The notes: generated from the sequence alone by a model not told the origin. 64,000 nt of DNA from Agriotes lineatus (GCA_940337035.1 CALNHX010007695.1:1-64000); one strand, 5' to 3'; positions 1 through 12,257 are shown, counted from the stretch's first letter. A program made the numbers and translations.

Positions 1-637
1 GTTAGACTAGTTTTAAGAACACAAAAGTGAAAACTGGTCTAACTCAGTTTAGACCAGTTTTCAGTTAGACCAGTTTTAAAAACAGAAAAGTAAAAACTGG
101 TATAATTCAATTTAAACCAATTTTCAGTTTGACCAGTTTTAAGAACACAAGATTGAAAATTGGTCTAACTCAATTTCGATCAGATTTCAGTTGGACCAGT
201 TTTAAGAACACAAGATTGAAAACTGGTCTAACTCAATTTCGACCAGTTTTCAGTTAGACTAATTTTAAGAACACAAAAGTGAAAATTGGTCTAACTCAAT
301 TTCGATCAGATTTCAGTTGGACCAGTTTTAAGAACACAAGATTGAAAACTGGTCTAACTCAATTTCGACCAGTTTTCAGTTAGACTAATTTTAAGAACAC
401 AAAAGTGAAAACTGGTCTAACTCAGTTTAGACCAGTTTTCAGTTAGACCAGTTTTAAGAACACAAGAGTGAAAACTTGTTTAACTCAATTTCGACCAGTT
501 TTCAGTTACACTAGTTTTAAGAACACAAAAGTGAAAACTGGCCTAACTCAATTTAGACTAGTTTTTAGTTATACCAATTTTAAGAACATAAAAGTGAAAA
601 CTGGTCTAACTCAGTTTTCAGTTAGATCAGTTGCAAT
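1..637. repeat. 63-bp minisatellite array, about 10 units, open at left edge
   Basis: A 63-bp unit repeats from base 1, with starts seen at 1, 64, 127 and 190, and degrades near 630. Each unit contains GACCAGTTTT and its reverse complement AAAACTGGTC, and the next unit begins with the same pairing, so alternate hairpins are possible along either strand. Units differ by a few substitutions. Because 63 is divisible by 3, the array reads through as a 21-residue repeat (positions 468-674), but there is no sign that this is a gene. The array continues beyond the window. Confidence 0.95.
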
Positions 638-2770
638 ATACCCGAAGGCTTCAGTGGGAGATCCATGTGGATGAGAATGAGGTTGTAGCTGGAAATTTTC
701 CCCATGGCATCGGTGGACAGAGTGGTGGCAGTCTGCGGGCAATTTTCTCGGCAACATTTAATGGAATTCGAGGTAAATTTGCACCTAGGTCATTTCACCG
801 CAGAAGATACCTAATGCACTTATGAATTTTGGCACAACTTCAACATATGGGTGTAAAAGTATTTAAAATGCGAATTTCCCACGTTTTTAAAGCATTTGGC
901 GTTTTTTTTTAAATTTTCATTGAATCCTAAAAAAGAATTCATTTTAACCATTAGGTTACAGGCTAGATTCGGACAAAAAGTATTCTGATAATTAAAATAA
1001 GATCGGCTTGTGGTATTCCAAGCATTTAAGCATCGTACTTTTCATATGTAAGCTTTGGATTGCAACTAAGGTAAGTGTAGCCCCTGGTTATAGAAACGTT
1101 TGGTCCAATGGGTTTTTCTTGATAGTACAGTGCCATTACTGATTACTCAAGTTAGCATTTTCTATTCATTTAATAAAAATTAATAAACAGCAGGGATATC
1201 ATAGCAGTTATATTCGTCACCCAAGACGTGGAGTATTAACGAGACAGCACAATAGATTTCTCTATCAACCAAAAATAAAAAAAAATGGGCGAATAACACA
1301 ATGCATTTGAGTGTACGCCACCGACAAAACTTATAGGTACAGCACAGACCCGTTAAGAGAATGGAGGAAGATGGCAAACCTGAGAAACAATGAAACTGTA
1401 ACCTCCAAAGAGTGGCAAAATTGGCAAAATAAAAAAAAATCAAGAAAACTACAGTACGAGTCTGGCGAAAGGACAGCGTCTAAAAATATAATGAATATCA
1501 ACGGTCGCAATATATGTAAAAAATTAAAACTTTTTCAACTGAAGCTGCTGGGGAACTATTAATTTATTACTTGTATGGGTGTGTGAATTCATCTAAATAG
1601 CTTTACTTTAAATACATTTTCAATCTGGATCAATCAATTTTTCTCAATTATTACATGTTGCTATTCTTCTTTATAATGAAATACCTTAATTTGATAGAAT
1701 CAATTATTGAAATCAGTTCTATAATTATATTTCTTCTTAATAAACATCATGGTCAATGATAAATTGCAATTGTATATGCAGGAAAAGTGTATATTCTTCG
1801 TTGTTTTTAAAACACTGTATTTCTTTTATGTTAAACTCCAATCGGCTACACCAAAATAAATATTTGTTAGCCAAAATTATGGCTTTGGCGAAAATATATA
1901 GTTTGTTGTATCTGCTGCATCAATCTGATCAGATCTCGGTATTCTTTCAATTCTCATCAGTACGTGTTGGATTTTTTTTTGGCTCTGAGTAATTAAAATA
2001 AACACTGCGGTTTTCCATCTGAAGAGAAATTTCTAAATTTAGAGAGCTAAAGCTGTGCAACTCCAAAAATTATATATAAATCGCAAATTCCAAACACCTT
2101 GCTTCAGGAACAAAAAAATTACACGTTCTGCATTGTAGGGCCAAGCATGTGAGAAGCAATTGATTTAGCTTGTAGTAGATATTTAATTAGGTTGCAGATA
2201 TAATTTGTGAAAGTTTCAGTAACTCGCTTTAACTTTGAATAAAATTTAAATTTAGACTCAATTTGGGGAGGTAATATAATTAAGAGTTGCTTTTTAACTA
2301 AGATCGTTGCCTTCCTTAATTTTAGATTGCCGCAAGTATTACATATTGTTTATATATTTGTCTGCCCAACTTCATCCTAAAAATCTCGACTAGCGATTTC
2401 TACAAGGGTTTTCATTGACAGATTATACAAGTACTACCGTCTAAGCACAAAGGTAGAACTCTTTTAATGAACTGTGAAAATACCATTGGTGTAGTATGTT
2501 GTTATTATATAAAAAAACATTTTTACCTACGATTTGGGCTTTCGAATTTCTGGCAGATGGTAGAGAGAATTCCTGAAATCTGTCGCCACAATAATGTTTT
2601 TACTTTGAGCTTTAGTGATTAGCTTAGTTCTTTTATTATACAGTATGTCACCGGGTTGAGTTTACAAGAGGAAAAACAGTTTTAGCTTTAGTTTTGCATA
2701 AAAATGTTATTGCAATTAAAATTCCTGCTTAGCCTGAACTACCATTTCAGTTAGTCAGTCAGTCAGTCAG
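638..2770. other. No recognisable gene; AT-rich spacer
   Basis: Only short stop-bounded frames are present, such as 1311-1562 (83 residues, Lys/Asn-rich), with no family motif. A short CAGT run lies at about 2746-2770, just before the mariner end. I see no repeat pair linking this stretch to the rest of the window. Confidence 0.5.
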
Positions 2771-4063
2771 TGATTTATTTATACAGGGTGTTGGCAAAAT
2801 AAAAAAAATTTAAATCTTATTTTGACACTTATCTAGTTAGTATGTGCCAAAGGAATTTAAAATTATATTCAACAACATTAAAGAAAAATAACATCATTTA
2901 AGCAATCCCCCACCATTTTCTTCACACAGTTCAAGCCTGGTACGGAACTCCTTAAAACTGTTTTGGATTTCTTCAATAGTTATTGATGCAACTGTCTCTC
3001 GTGTGCGATGTTTAAAATTTTCATTATTATTTTCTAATGGTTGGACGTAAACAATTTATTTTCACCGTCCCCATAATAAAAATTTAAAATTGTCAAGTCA
3101 GGACTTCTTGGTGGATAAAATTGGTCCATCCCAGCCGATCCATCTACCTGAAACCTTTAAATTTAGCCAATCAGTAACGGTGCAAGAAGAATGAGCCGGA
3201 TAACAATCTTGTTAAAAATACATTGAATTTCAATATTGCTCAGGCTATTTATTTAAATTATCGTTAAAAAGATTTTGTAGCATAAAGTATGTTTGTATAT
3301 TATTCCTTGGTAAAAAATGGCACATCCAAAATTAATTTTCTTAAAATATTGTCGACTATTGAAAATGAGAAAATAGGGATTAGTGTCACTTCAATATTTA
3401 ATATGCTGTGATATAACATTTGCAGAAAAAGTTGCTTTGCAAGAAAAAAAATTTGAAAAATTCCTGTCACTTAAAATTTCATTTCCCATCCACAAACAAA
3501 AATCTAGCTGTTTTGCATCAACTCCTGTTTCCAAAGTGTGATTAAAAATAGGTTTATAGGGCCTTATTTTGTTGCCCTTCAGAATCCTTTGAACGTGCGA
3601 TTTGCTAATTCCGATCTGGAGTGACCGCTTTTTTAAAACCTCTTGGATTTTGTCGTACGGATTCCAACACTAAAAGAGTAGCAGCACCTTCTTTATTACG
3701 TACCCTTTCAACCTTCTTCAAATTGTTCACGCAACCAGTTTAAAAAAAATTATACAAGTTTGTGGACACCTATTCGAAATAGATCTACAGTAGCACATTT
3801 TTCTCTAAACTTTTCAACAACATACCGACCAACATCCCTTTACCGTAACATTGTATTAAATACACCTTTTACTCTAATGTTAGCCTTTTTATAAACAGAA
3901 TTGTTCTTTATTAGTTGTTAACGTTTTCAATGACTTAAGTAAATCTTTTGTCAGCATTTCAAGGATAACAATACAAAAAAATTTTCTGTACTGAGTTGTA
4001 CTGCATTATACATATCAAATTTTAACTTTTTACATTTGTAATACAGCATGTATAAATAAATCA
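2771..4063 (-). mobile_element. Decayed mariner-superfamily transposon
   Basis: The two ends carry the inverted 15-mer TGATTTATTTATACA (2771-2785 and, reversed, 4049-4063); the left end continues as TACAGGGTGTTGG, typical of mariner-type ends. The length, about 1.3 kb, fits a mariner. The minus strand between about 2890 and 3250 translates to a DDE-type transposase C-terminus: QDCYPAH (catalytic D after Q), then GRWIGWD, then PPRSPDLT (second catalytic D). Stops and frame changes interrupt the rest, so it is not functional. The right terminal repeat beyond the 15-mer is poorly conserved. Confidence 0.7.
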
Positions 4064-4984
4064 AGGTTTTAATAACTATAATGGTAGTTTCAGACCAAAC
4101 AGGAATTCTAATTCCTATAACATTTTTATGTAGGTAGTAAAATTAAACACACACCTTTTTTACGGCTCTCTACTGTTTTAAAATAACATACAAAGTAACG
4201 AGGTTATGTTTACAATTTAGCTTGATAATAATTTGAGAGCCCCTGTTTCCACGGAAAATGTCGAATGAATTTAATAGGCTAATTCATAATTAGATGAGCA
4301 TCGGGACTTGCTACGACGTCACAAACCTAATCTGCAAATATTTACTACCTTATACACATGATGTATGCAGTTTATAAATTCTTGGCATTTCAATCTCCAG
4401 CTCGTCTGATATTTTCAAGCCAACCTGTGAAAAGCAGTTGATTAGGCCATCTTCGCATTTTGTTCCGCCAGAATAGAAATTCCGGCGAATCTGGATTTTA
4501 TCTTCCATCCACTGACCCCAAGTTGTCTAGTACTTTTTTATATTCCAACACTCACCGTTTGAGTACAGTTGTTCGGTCTGTCACACCCAACCCGTCTATT
4601 CGAGTAACTTTTCTTGCCAACTTATTTTTTTCAGGTGTGGTAAACAACTAATATTATATTTCGTTTACCAAAATTTCGTACGAGAGTACGGCTACTGGCA
4701 GCTACTGGATTCCACCACTCGTAAAATATGTGAATATTGTAAGAATAAACAATCACTCTATTTACAGAAGCCTTTGTTTAGTTTAGACTGTTTAGACTCT
4801 TAGAGCATAAACAATCGTGCTGCATCGACTGCGCGGAAAAATTTCATTAGTTATGTTGACCAACCAATATTTTGCGTACCATTGTTCTAACTATATATTT
4901 ATAAATTTTTTAGGGTTAATGGGTTATTGTATATTATGTTTACACCATTTCTTTTATTGTATTTTCAGATTCAGTAGTGCAAAA
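4064..4984. other. No recognisable gene
   Basis: AT-rich sequence with a 63-codon open frame at 4460-4651 that shows no motif. It could contain the eroded 3' end of the Jockey element that lies to its right on the minus strand, but no A-rich tail is clear. Confidence 0.4.
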
Positions 4985-6675
4985 AAGACTATGGTAACAA
5001 ATGAATTAGTGTAAGAAAAATGCTAAAGTTAAAGCCTGTGGGACCCAAACCGTCAATCGGTGTAATTTTTAAACCACCCGTCAACTGGAGGGTTGAAGGA
5101 TATAGTTGTTTTACTCTATCGTAGCTCTGGTTACGTTTACAGTTTATGTGAATATTCCAGGTGAAATGGGTATCTATCAAGCTCTACTCCTAAATATTTT
5201 ATTGCTTCTGCTTCCATGCAATTGTTGTACCATTTAAATTTAAATTTGTACTGTCGTGGTTGTTGATGCGTTTAGGTGTGAAGATGTTTGTATCGCGTTT
5301 GTTCGGATTGAAAACTGCACTGTGTTAACTGCTGACCACTGACTGGAGTTTTTGGATAGCTGTAAGGAGGGTTTCGAGTTGAGTGATTATTACTGTGTCA
5401 TCCACAAATGATTAAATGTCGCTTGTGTGTGGAGTTGGAATGTCATGTAGATAAATTGAATTAATTTGGTCCAAAGGCGCTTCCTTGAGGGACTCCAGCA
5501 CAGATATTTTTGGTAGTTGAAATGGAAGTATTAATTTTCACTACAAAAGTTTTATTTTCGAGAAATGAACAGATTGGAGCTAGCAGATATTGCGGCAATT
5601 CTGAGTGTAGCATCTTGTATTTAACGCCTTTAGTCTAAACCTCGTTCAAGGCTTGATTGATATCAAGAAACACTGCGACCGTATATGATTTGCGTTTATA
5701 ACCTTCGTCTAAAATTTCTTTTTTTTTAGTGGTTGTGCAGTTGACGCGCCTTTCCTCACAAATTGAGTCGGTGTAATATCACTCTTTCATAAACTTTAGA
5801 TAGCGTTCGTGGTAGGTTTATCGGTCGATAGGGGCTATATTTTTTCTTATTTTTTTCACGCTTGTGGAACATAAGTATATAAGCGTGTTTCCATTGATTT
5901 GGAAAGTACCCTATTGCATTAGATAAGGACACCAGATACAGTGTTTTGCAATTGCTTTTCACCTTGCATCAATTGTATTTCACTATTTGTCAAATGTAAT
6001 TCCAATTTTTCAATATTGACAAGTATTGACAAGAAGAAAAATCATTTGGGATAAAGTGAAACACAACTGATATATGGTGAAAAGCAATCGGAAACCACTG
6101 TAAGCCAGTAATTCGTAGATTTTGTATTTGTTTATCTCGGTTTGGATTCTATGTGTAGGTTGATACTTCAGTGTGGGTACACTCGTTCGCTGCCATTCTT
6201 TCCGTGTCCTGCCTTTTTCTTTAATTAATTCAATAATATAGGCCGGTGGAACGTTGTGGTTGTCTTTCCTTTGTTGGTGATAAGGTTTGGTAGAGAACTT
6301 AACTGAGTCAGAGAAGGTTTGATAAAAATAATATACTCGTCGATGTCGTGAATCTTGTTTACGGTACTTTGGTTTATTAGATGCGTATCAATTCTCTTCT
6401 AGAATTTGTTCCAGTCGATTTATCCGTTAATAAGTCTAGGTAAAGGTGGGCGAGTTATTTGAGTAGAATTGAATGCAATGAGTATGGGAAGGTGGTTTGC
6501 AAACTCAGTAATTACCCTTTGCTGTATTGGTGAGTGGAGATTTCTGGCGACGATGATATCTAGGATGTTGGGTACATGGTTGTTTCTTTAGGGGTAGTGC
6601 GCGTATTCATTGGACGTATGGATCTGTAACTGATGGGTTGTTGCAAAGTCATTCAACTTTAGCCAGCAGGGATCT
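4985..6675 (-). pseudogene. Jockey-type LINE ORF2, 3' portion (endonuclease end and reverse transcriptase), degenerate
   Basis: Minus-strand translation gives the end of a Jockey endonuclease (LNDFATTHQLQIHTSNEY, then LDIIVARNL, about 6440-6670) and then the RT. The RT shows GYFPNQWKHAYI and YSPYRPINL (5756-5962), VAVFLDINQALNEVW-like sequence (about 5640-5700), AGVPQGSAFGP (about 5490), and the active-site box as FVDDT rather than the usual FADDT (about 5420). The C-terminal thumb region continues to 4989. Frameshifts and stops are frequent, so it is dead. Its 5' half lies at 9211-9575, beyond the inserted RTE. Confidence 0.85.
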
Positions 6676-6687
6676 GTGATTTACAGT
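6676..6687. repeat. Target-site duplication of the RTE insertion, left copy
   Basis: GTGATTTACAGT, identical to 9199-9210. It lies directly beside the trinucleotide tail of the RTE and inside Jockey coding sequence. Confidence 0.9.
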
Positions 6688-9198
6688 CATCATCATCATC
6701 AGCCATCTTGTATCCACTGCTGGATGTAGGCCTCCCTCATTTGCTTCCATACCGTCCTATCTTGCGCAACTCGTATCCACTGTCTCCCTGCCGCTTGTCG
6801 TATGTCATCTGTCCACCTTTTAGGTGGCCGACCAACTGGCCGTTTTGATAGTCTGGGTCTCCATGTAATAATGTTTATAGGCCATCGCTCCTCTGACTGT
6901 CTTGCCACGTGGCCTACCCAGGACCATTTTGCTTTTAGTATGGCTTGGACGATATCTTCAACCTTAGATCTTTTTCGAATATCAGAGTTTTTGACCTTGT
7001 CGCGTAGGTTGATACCCAGCATTGCTCTTTCCATTGATCTCTGAGCTACTTGAAGTTTTAACATACTCTTTTTAGTCAAGGTCATTGTTTGAATACCGTA
7101 TGTTTAAAGTGGTAGGACGCACGCATTGTAGACCTTACTTTTTAAACAGTTCGGGAAGTTACTTTTTAGAATATAAGATAGTTTTCCAAACGCGGCCCAT
7201 CCTAATTTGATTCGCCTTGTTAGTTCGGCTGTTTGGTTGTCCCTTCCAAGTTTTATAGTGTGTCCCAAATAGATATACTCGGTTACGTTTTCTATGGCTT
7301 GATCTTCAATAATAATTTGAGTATCTTCATTGCTCATTATTTTCGTTTTGGCAATATTCATCTTTAGGCCAACCTTCATTGATTCTTGATGTAGATGTGT
7401 GAGCATATCCCGTAGTTCCTCTGACGTTGCAGCTATGATGACAATATCATCAGCATATCTCAGGTGATTAAGCATTCTGCCATTTACGTTGATACCCTGA
7501 CTGTCCCATTTTAATTTCTTGAAGATGTCCTCCAAGGCAAGAGTGAAGAGTTTTGGCGATATCGTGTCTCCCTGTCTAACTCCACGATTTATGGGAATTC
7601 TCTTGGTGTTGACGTTGTTTTCCAGCTTGACACTCAATGTAGCGGTTTTATATATATGTGTGAGCAGATTTGTGTACCTGGAGTCTACTCTTGCATTATA
7701 TAAAGCTTCCGTCACTGCGCTCCATTCTATTGAGTCAAACGCTTTCTCATAATCTACAAACGCAAGGTGTAATGAGAATTTATATTGAGCACTTTTTTCA
7801 ATTACACTTCGCAGTGCTTGAAGATGGTCTATTGTACTATAACCGGCACTAAATCCGGCCTGCTCTAGGGGTTGATAAAAGTCCAGTTTATTTGTAATTC
7901 TATTTGTAATTATTTTAGTTAGCAATTTGTAGAAGTGGGAAAGCAGACTAATAGGGCGATAGTTATCGAGTTTGGTGTTGTCGCCCTTTTTATGGAGCAG
8001 GATTACACTAGCATTTTCCCATAGTTTCGGTATTTTTGCTTCCGATATGCATTTATCTAGAATGGTTTTTACACATTCAAGTAGATTTACGCCACCATAT
8101 TTGAGCATCTCTGTCGTGATATCGTCTTCTCCTGGGGTTTTGTTATTTTTTGATTGTGAGAGGGCTAATTTTATTTCATCATAGCTCACCTCTGGGATGT
8201 CTTCTGAGTTGACGTTGATAACCATAGGTCTGGGTGGTTGAGGTGTCTCGTCTGTTACTGTTGTGGAGTATAATTTGGAGTAGTAATCTTCCACTACGGA
8301 TATTAGTTCGTTTCTTTTGGAGATTATGTTACCGTGAGAGTCACGAAGTTGATAGACTTTTTTATTTCCTTTGGACCGTTTATGTTTTAGTACTCTCATA
8401 TTGAAGTTATCCTCTATGCATTGTTGTACCAACGAACTATTATAATTTCTCAGGTCCTTCCGTAGAGATTTAGTGACGTTTTTGGTTACTACTCTGAACT
8501 CATCAGTGTTCCTCTGGAGTCTTCGTCTTTGTGCCATTAGTTTTTGTGTCTCGCTTGATATTTTGGGATCGTTTGTTATACGTAGTTTGGATGTTACTTG
8601 TCTACTACTGTTTATTATTGTTGAGGTGGTCTGTTGGACTAATTCATCTAGAGGTAAGTCTTTTTTATTTTTTATACCCTCCAGTTTTCTTTCGACGATG
8701 GTCCTGTATTGTGATAGGTGTTGCCGTAGATAGTTAGAATTATGAGGCTTAGATGCTATCAGTTTTTGCCGTTCTGCCTTAGTGTTGATACTGACTCTGG
8801 CTCTCACTAGATGATGGTCGCTGCCCGTGGAAAATCGATTAATTACGGAGACGTCTTCCACTATGTATTTTTTGTTGGATAGGATATAATCTATCTCATT
8901 CTTCGTACGCCCGTCTGGGCTTGCCCACGTCCACTTGCGTTGCGGTGATTTGCAAAAGAAGGTGTTCATTGCATAAAATTGATGTTCGTTTAAAAAATTC
9001 AGAAGTGTTTCTCCTCTGCAGTTTCTTTGTCCCAATCCAAATGAGCCTATGAAATTTCCATCGTCCTGTTGTCTCTGGCCAATTTTCGCGTTAAAATCGC
9101 CTGAAATAATAGTATAGTGCGTGGGACTATTCTTCATGGCGAGTGTTAAGTCTTCGTAGAATTCGTCTATTTCTTCCACTGCGTGAGTTAGCGTAAGC
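6688..9198 (-). mobile_element. 5'-truncated RTE-clade LINE inserted in Jockey
   Basis: The element is bounded by a perfect 12-bp duplication (6676-6687 and 9199-9210). The minus-strand 3' end is a GATGATGATG tail of the kind found on RTE elements. The 5' end is cut inside the endonuclease domain, as expected for incomplete target-primed reverse transcription. The two pieces of the interrupted Jockey ORF2 align on either side. The body is much better preserved than the Jockey around it, so it is the younger insertion. Confidence 0.93.
6697..9196 (-). pseudogene. RTE endonuclease-reverse transcriptase, one in-frame stop, N-terminus missing
   Basis: About 830 codons in one frame. The endonuclease half shows ISGDFNAKIG, FGLGQRN, WTWASPDGR, NEIDYIL and GSDHHLVRA, the pattern of RTE/BovB-type apurinic endonucleases. 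The RT shows YRPISLL, LAFVDYEKAFDS, RGVRQGDTISPKLF and the catalytic LRYADDIVI, followed by EYIYLGHTI. The C-terminal segment has WSWVGHVAR and GRPPKRWTDD. The only lesion seen is a TAA at 7104-7106, after NACVLPL and before TYGIQTM; reading resumes in the same frame to 6699. The first roughly 100 residues of the endonuclease are absent. The normal stop is the first TGA of the TGA-repeat tail, so there is essentially no 3' UTR. Confidence 0.93.
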
Positions 9199-9210
9199 GT
9201 GATTTACAGT
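9199..9210. repeat. Target-site duplication of the RTE insertion, right copy
   Basis: GTGATTTACAGT, identical to 6676-6687. Confidence 0.9.
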
Positions 9211-9575
9211 ATCGCCGATTAATAATGTTGGTACGATTGTGTTGAATAGGTTGGTTATGTCCATTTCTGCGCGTCTTGTTGGTTTGCCTATAAGCTGAGA
9301 TAATTCTTATTTTGTTATTGTTTGTAGTGGTTATCGAGATACCGTTTCCTTCTAGGTTGTTGAGCAGGCAGCGTATCAATAAGTTTGTTACACTGGAGCT
9401 GCTTTTTAACAATATAGCTACACCTCCCCAGGCTATATGAGCTAGTCTGTTATTACGGAAAGGTAAAACCCACTTACCTTAAATACTTCTAGTTCTGCTA
9501 AGACATGGGATTTTATCCCATTGGAGTTCCAATTAAGAATTGTGATATTCGCAAGGATCCTTGTTAAATTAGCCA
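9211..9575 (-). pseudogene. Jockey-type LINE ORF2, start of endonuclease domain
   Basis: The minus strand begins near 9575 with ATG and reads ITILNWNSNGIKSHV, the usual start of a Jockey endonuclease. It continues with RNNRLAHIAWGGVAIL and a frameshifted PTLLIGDTVNHAY just before the RTE insertion. The last motif corresponds to the GDxN box of the endonuclease; in this copy the Asn is shifted or mutated. Several frame changes make it non-functional. The rest of the ORF resumes at 6675 on the other side of the RTE. Confidence 0.8.
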
Positions 9576-9599
9576 TTAAAGAGCTTAGGGGAGATAGGA

Positions 9600-10480
9600 T
9601 ATATAGTGTGGTAAATGATTTTATTGAGGTAAATGTGGAATAATTAACTGTTCGATAAGGTGCATTACAGAATATATTAAAGATAAATACGTTGACTGGG
9701 TATCGATATAATTTTTTTGTTCAGTGTTGTTTTGCAGGGCTTGATTATATGGAATGCTATTTGGCCTGGTTGAAAATTTTCTAGTTTGTTTGATGTTTCT
9801 GATGGCTGAGTGTTGATTTAATAGTTCCTGATCATGTAGGCATCCCCTGTCGTATGCTGGGTGGTCGCCACTGCAGTTAACTCAGTAGAGTGTATCTGTA
9901 TGAATTAGATGGGTAATATTGCTTACGTTTCCAGTACAGTAATTTTCACAATAATTTTTAGTGTACCCGTATAGTTGGCAGTTGTGACACTGCGGTATGT
10001 TGGTTAGCTTTCGTCTGGCTTCTGCAGTTACGATTGAGTAATATAAGGTTCACGGTTCTTAAATTATTGATATATTTTGCTGGTTTATTGCCTGTTAGTA
10101 TGACTGCACATCGGCTTTTTCTTCATATTTTGCAGGCGAGTAATTTTGTTGTTAACAATACTGTTTTTATGTCATACTCTGCAAGTTGTATTCGTACATG
10201 TCTATAACAAAGGATACAGGTTTGTCATGGGGGTTTTGAAATGTATGGTAATCGAATTGTTTTTTCTTAAGGTATTTCGCAAGTTGGTGATATTCATTGC
10301 ATGAGGTAAGTAAATAATTATTGCTATATGCTGTGACAAATTCCCTACTTTAGGTAATTTTCTCTATATCGGAAATCAATGCCTGATTATTGTTCACGTG
10401 CATTTTTAGTTTTATAGGCCCTTGATTGTTATCTTGACTTGCTCATTGGGAGGTTACTGTAGCGTTTTGCGTGTGCAGAG
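9600..10480 (-). pseudogene. Jockey-type LINE ORF1 (gag-like, zinc knuckles), degenerate
   Basis: Upstream of ORF2 on the same strand, 9840-10080 translates on minus to LTNIPQCHNCQLYGYTKNYC, a CCHC knuckle with Tyr in place of His, followed by VNCSGDHPAYDRGC, a second knuckle. This is the arrangement of Jockey/R1-type ORF1 nucleic-acid-binding proteins. The N-terminal part, up to about 10480, is too eroded to follow. It extends the Jockey copy to about 5.5 kb, of which 2.5 kb is the nested RTE. Confidence 0.65.
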
Positions 10481-10539
10481 GATAATTTCGTTTAAGAGTT
10501 TTCTAGAATCACAAATTATAAATACTGCTTGGTAAAAGA

Positions 10540-12257
10540 AATGAAAATTTTTGTTAAGAAAGCTGATGGTTCTCGGGCTATTTACGTTTCGAACGAAAAT
10601 GTGCTGTCTAGTTTACGGGAATAATTTTATATAGAACGAACTTTTTACGAATCATCTCTAATCAAAGTGGCTTCTATGAACGACACTTTTTTAATTATAG
10701 TCAAAATACAAGGGGTTTAAGAACTAAGACTGCTGATTTTTACCAAGCTACTTGTGCTGGAAATTATAACTGTATATCCATCACGGAGTCGTCTAGACAG
10801 AAATCTGGTGGTTAGCGGCAGAAGTGACGGGGGTGGTGTGATGATTGCAATTCGCTTGTTTTTTCTGCTGAGTGTGTATCAAAATGGTGCAATGTTAACA
10901 GTGTTATAGAGGATATATGGGTTCCGTGGCCTTAAAGGGAGGCAAGAAACTTTTTATTGGGACTGTGTATATACCCCCTCATGCGTCGTACAATAATTAT
11001 TTGCCTTTTTTCTCTAAATTACAAAATATTTTTGTCAAAAACAGTAAAAATAAATTTTTACTGGTAGGCGATTTTAATCTGCCAAATCTAACTTGGTCAT
11101 TTAATAAAGGTGGTAATGATTTAATAATATTTCAAATGTAAATAATAAAATTATAGACTTTGTTTTGTCTGAATCACTGAATATCAACGTATATCAGTGT
11201 GAAAATCCTTTTGTAACCCAAGATAATCATCATGTATCACTAGTTATCTCAATTATTTAAAGTGTGAAAAAAATCTTCTCTCTAAGTCATATATAAAAAT
11301 AAAATTCTGCGATGCAGACTATGCTGTTGTTAATGAAAAGATTAAAGAACATAATTGGAATAGTATTTTGAGCTCTGGCGATATTGATGAAAATTATTGG
11401 AATGTTTTACAAAATTTTAAATAATATCGTTGATACTTATATTCCAAAAACAGTTATTAAAAAGACGCGGTATTTCTTATGGTCCACAAAAAATACCATA
11501 AAGGTTATTAAAAATAAACAAAAGGCACACAGGAAGTGGTAAACCTATAAAAATGCTGCTGATTATAGTCGTTTTTCTAGCCTCAAAAAAATGTCTTCAC
11601 TTATAGCTTTGTTCAATAGGCTAGTGAGACCTGTTTTAGAATTTTCTTTGACTGTTTGGAATCCAATGTATCAAAAGTATATTATGCGAATAGAAACTGT
11701 GCAGAAAAAGTTTATTAACGCCTTAAACTATCGTCTTAACAGACGAAGACATTTTTATTGTTACAACAAACATTTAAAATTCTATAACATGCACTCTCTT
11801 CAATGTAGAAGAAAATGTTCTGATGTAGTTTTTATATATAAGGTTGCCAACAATTTAATTGATTCTGAATATTGCGTAAATAGCCTTAAATTTAACGCTA
11901 ACCCTTACATTCTTCGAAACAGACACACATTCTTTATTCAAAAATCTAATTCAAATTATTTTCTCAACTTGCCGCTCACTCGCTGCACTCGAATTCTCAA
12001 CAGCTTGGATCATGCTGACAACAGCTGCGATATTTTTAACTTACGATTTGCAGCATTCAAGAGACATATGAGAAAATTCTTAGTTTGATTGTATTTATTT
12101 TTTTGTATTACGTTATTGTAGTTAATGCTTATATCTATAGTTATTCAGTTGTCTATATAGTTTTTTAATTATTCTTTAGTATTCCTTAGTTTTGCTTGTT
12201 TGACCTAAAACTGTAAAATGTTTTAATGAGCTTAAAATAAATAAATAAATAAATAAC
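10540..12257 (+). mobile_element. CR1/Jockey-superfamily LINE with internal deletion removing the RT
   Basis: The 5' part gives NYSQNTRGLRTKT and SVALKGGKKLFIGTVYIPP, then FLLVGDFNLPNLTWS (10917-11141), all typical of an apurinic endonuclease. A post-endonuclease linker follows to about 11575. The frame at 11591-12088 (165 residues, with LVRPVLEFSLTVWNPMY near its start) is the C-terminal region that normally follows the RT, so most or all of the RT has been lost. The 3' end is an AATA repeat tail at about 12234-12257. Frameshifts occur in the endonuclease; the C-terminal frame is intact. Confidence 0.8.

Noticed and set aside
468..674. 68-codon open frame in the minisatellite
   Set aside because: It is a by-product of a 63-bp period divisible by three; the same phrase repeats and there is no start context, splice site or family match.
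7519..8733. Several plus-strand frames of 60-86 codons opposite the RTE
   Set aside because: They are antisense shadows of a well-supported RT frame on the minus strand.
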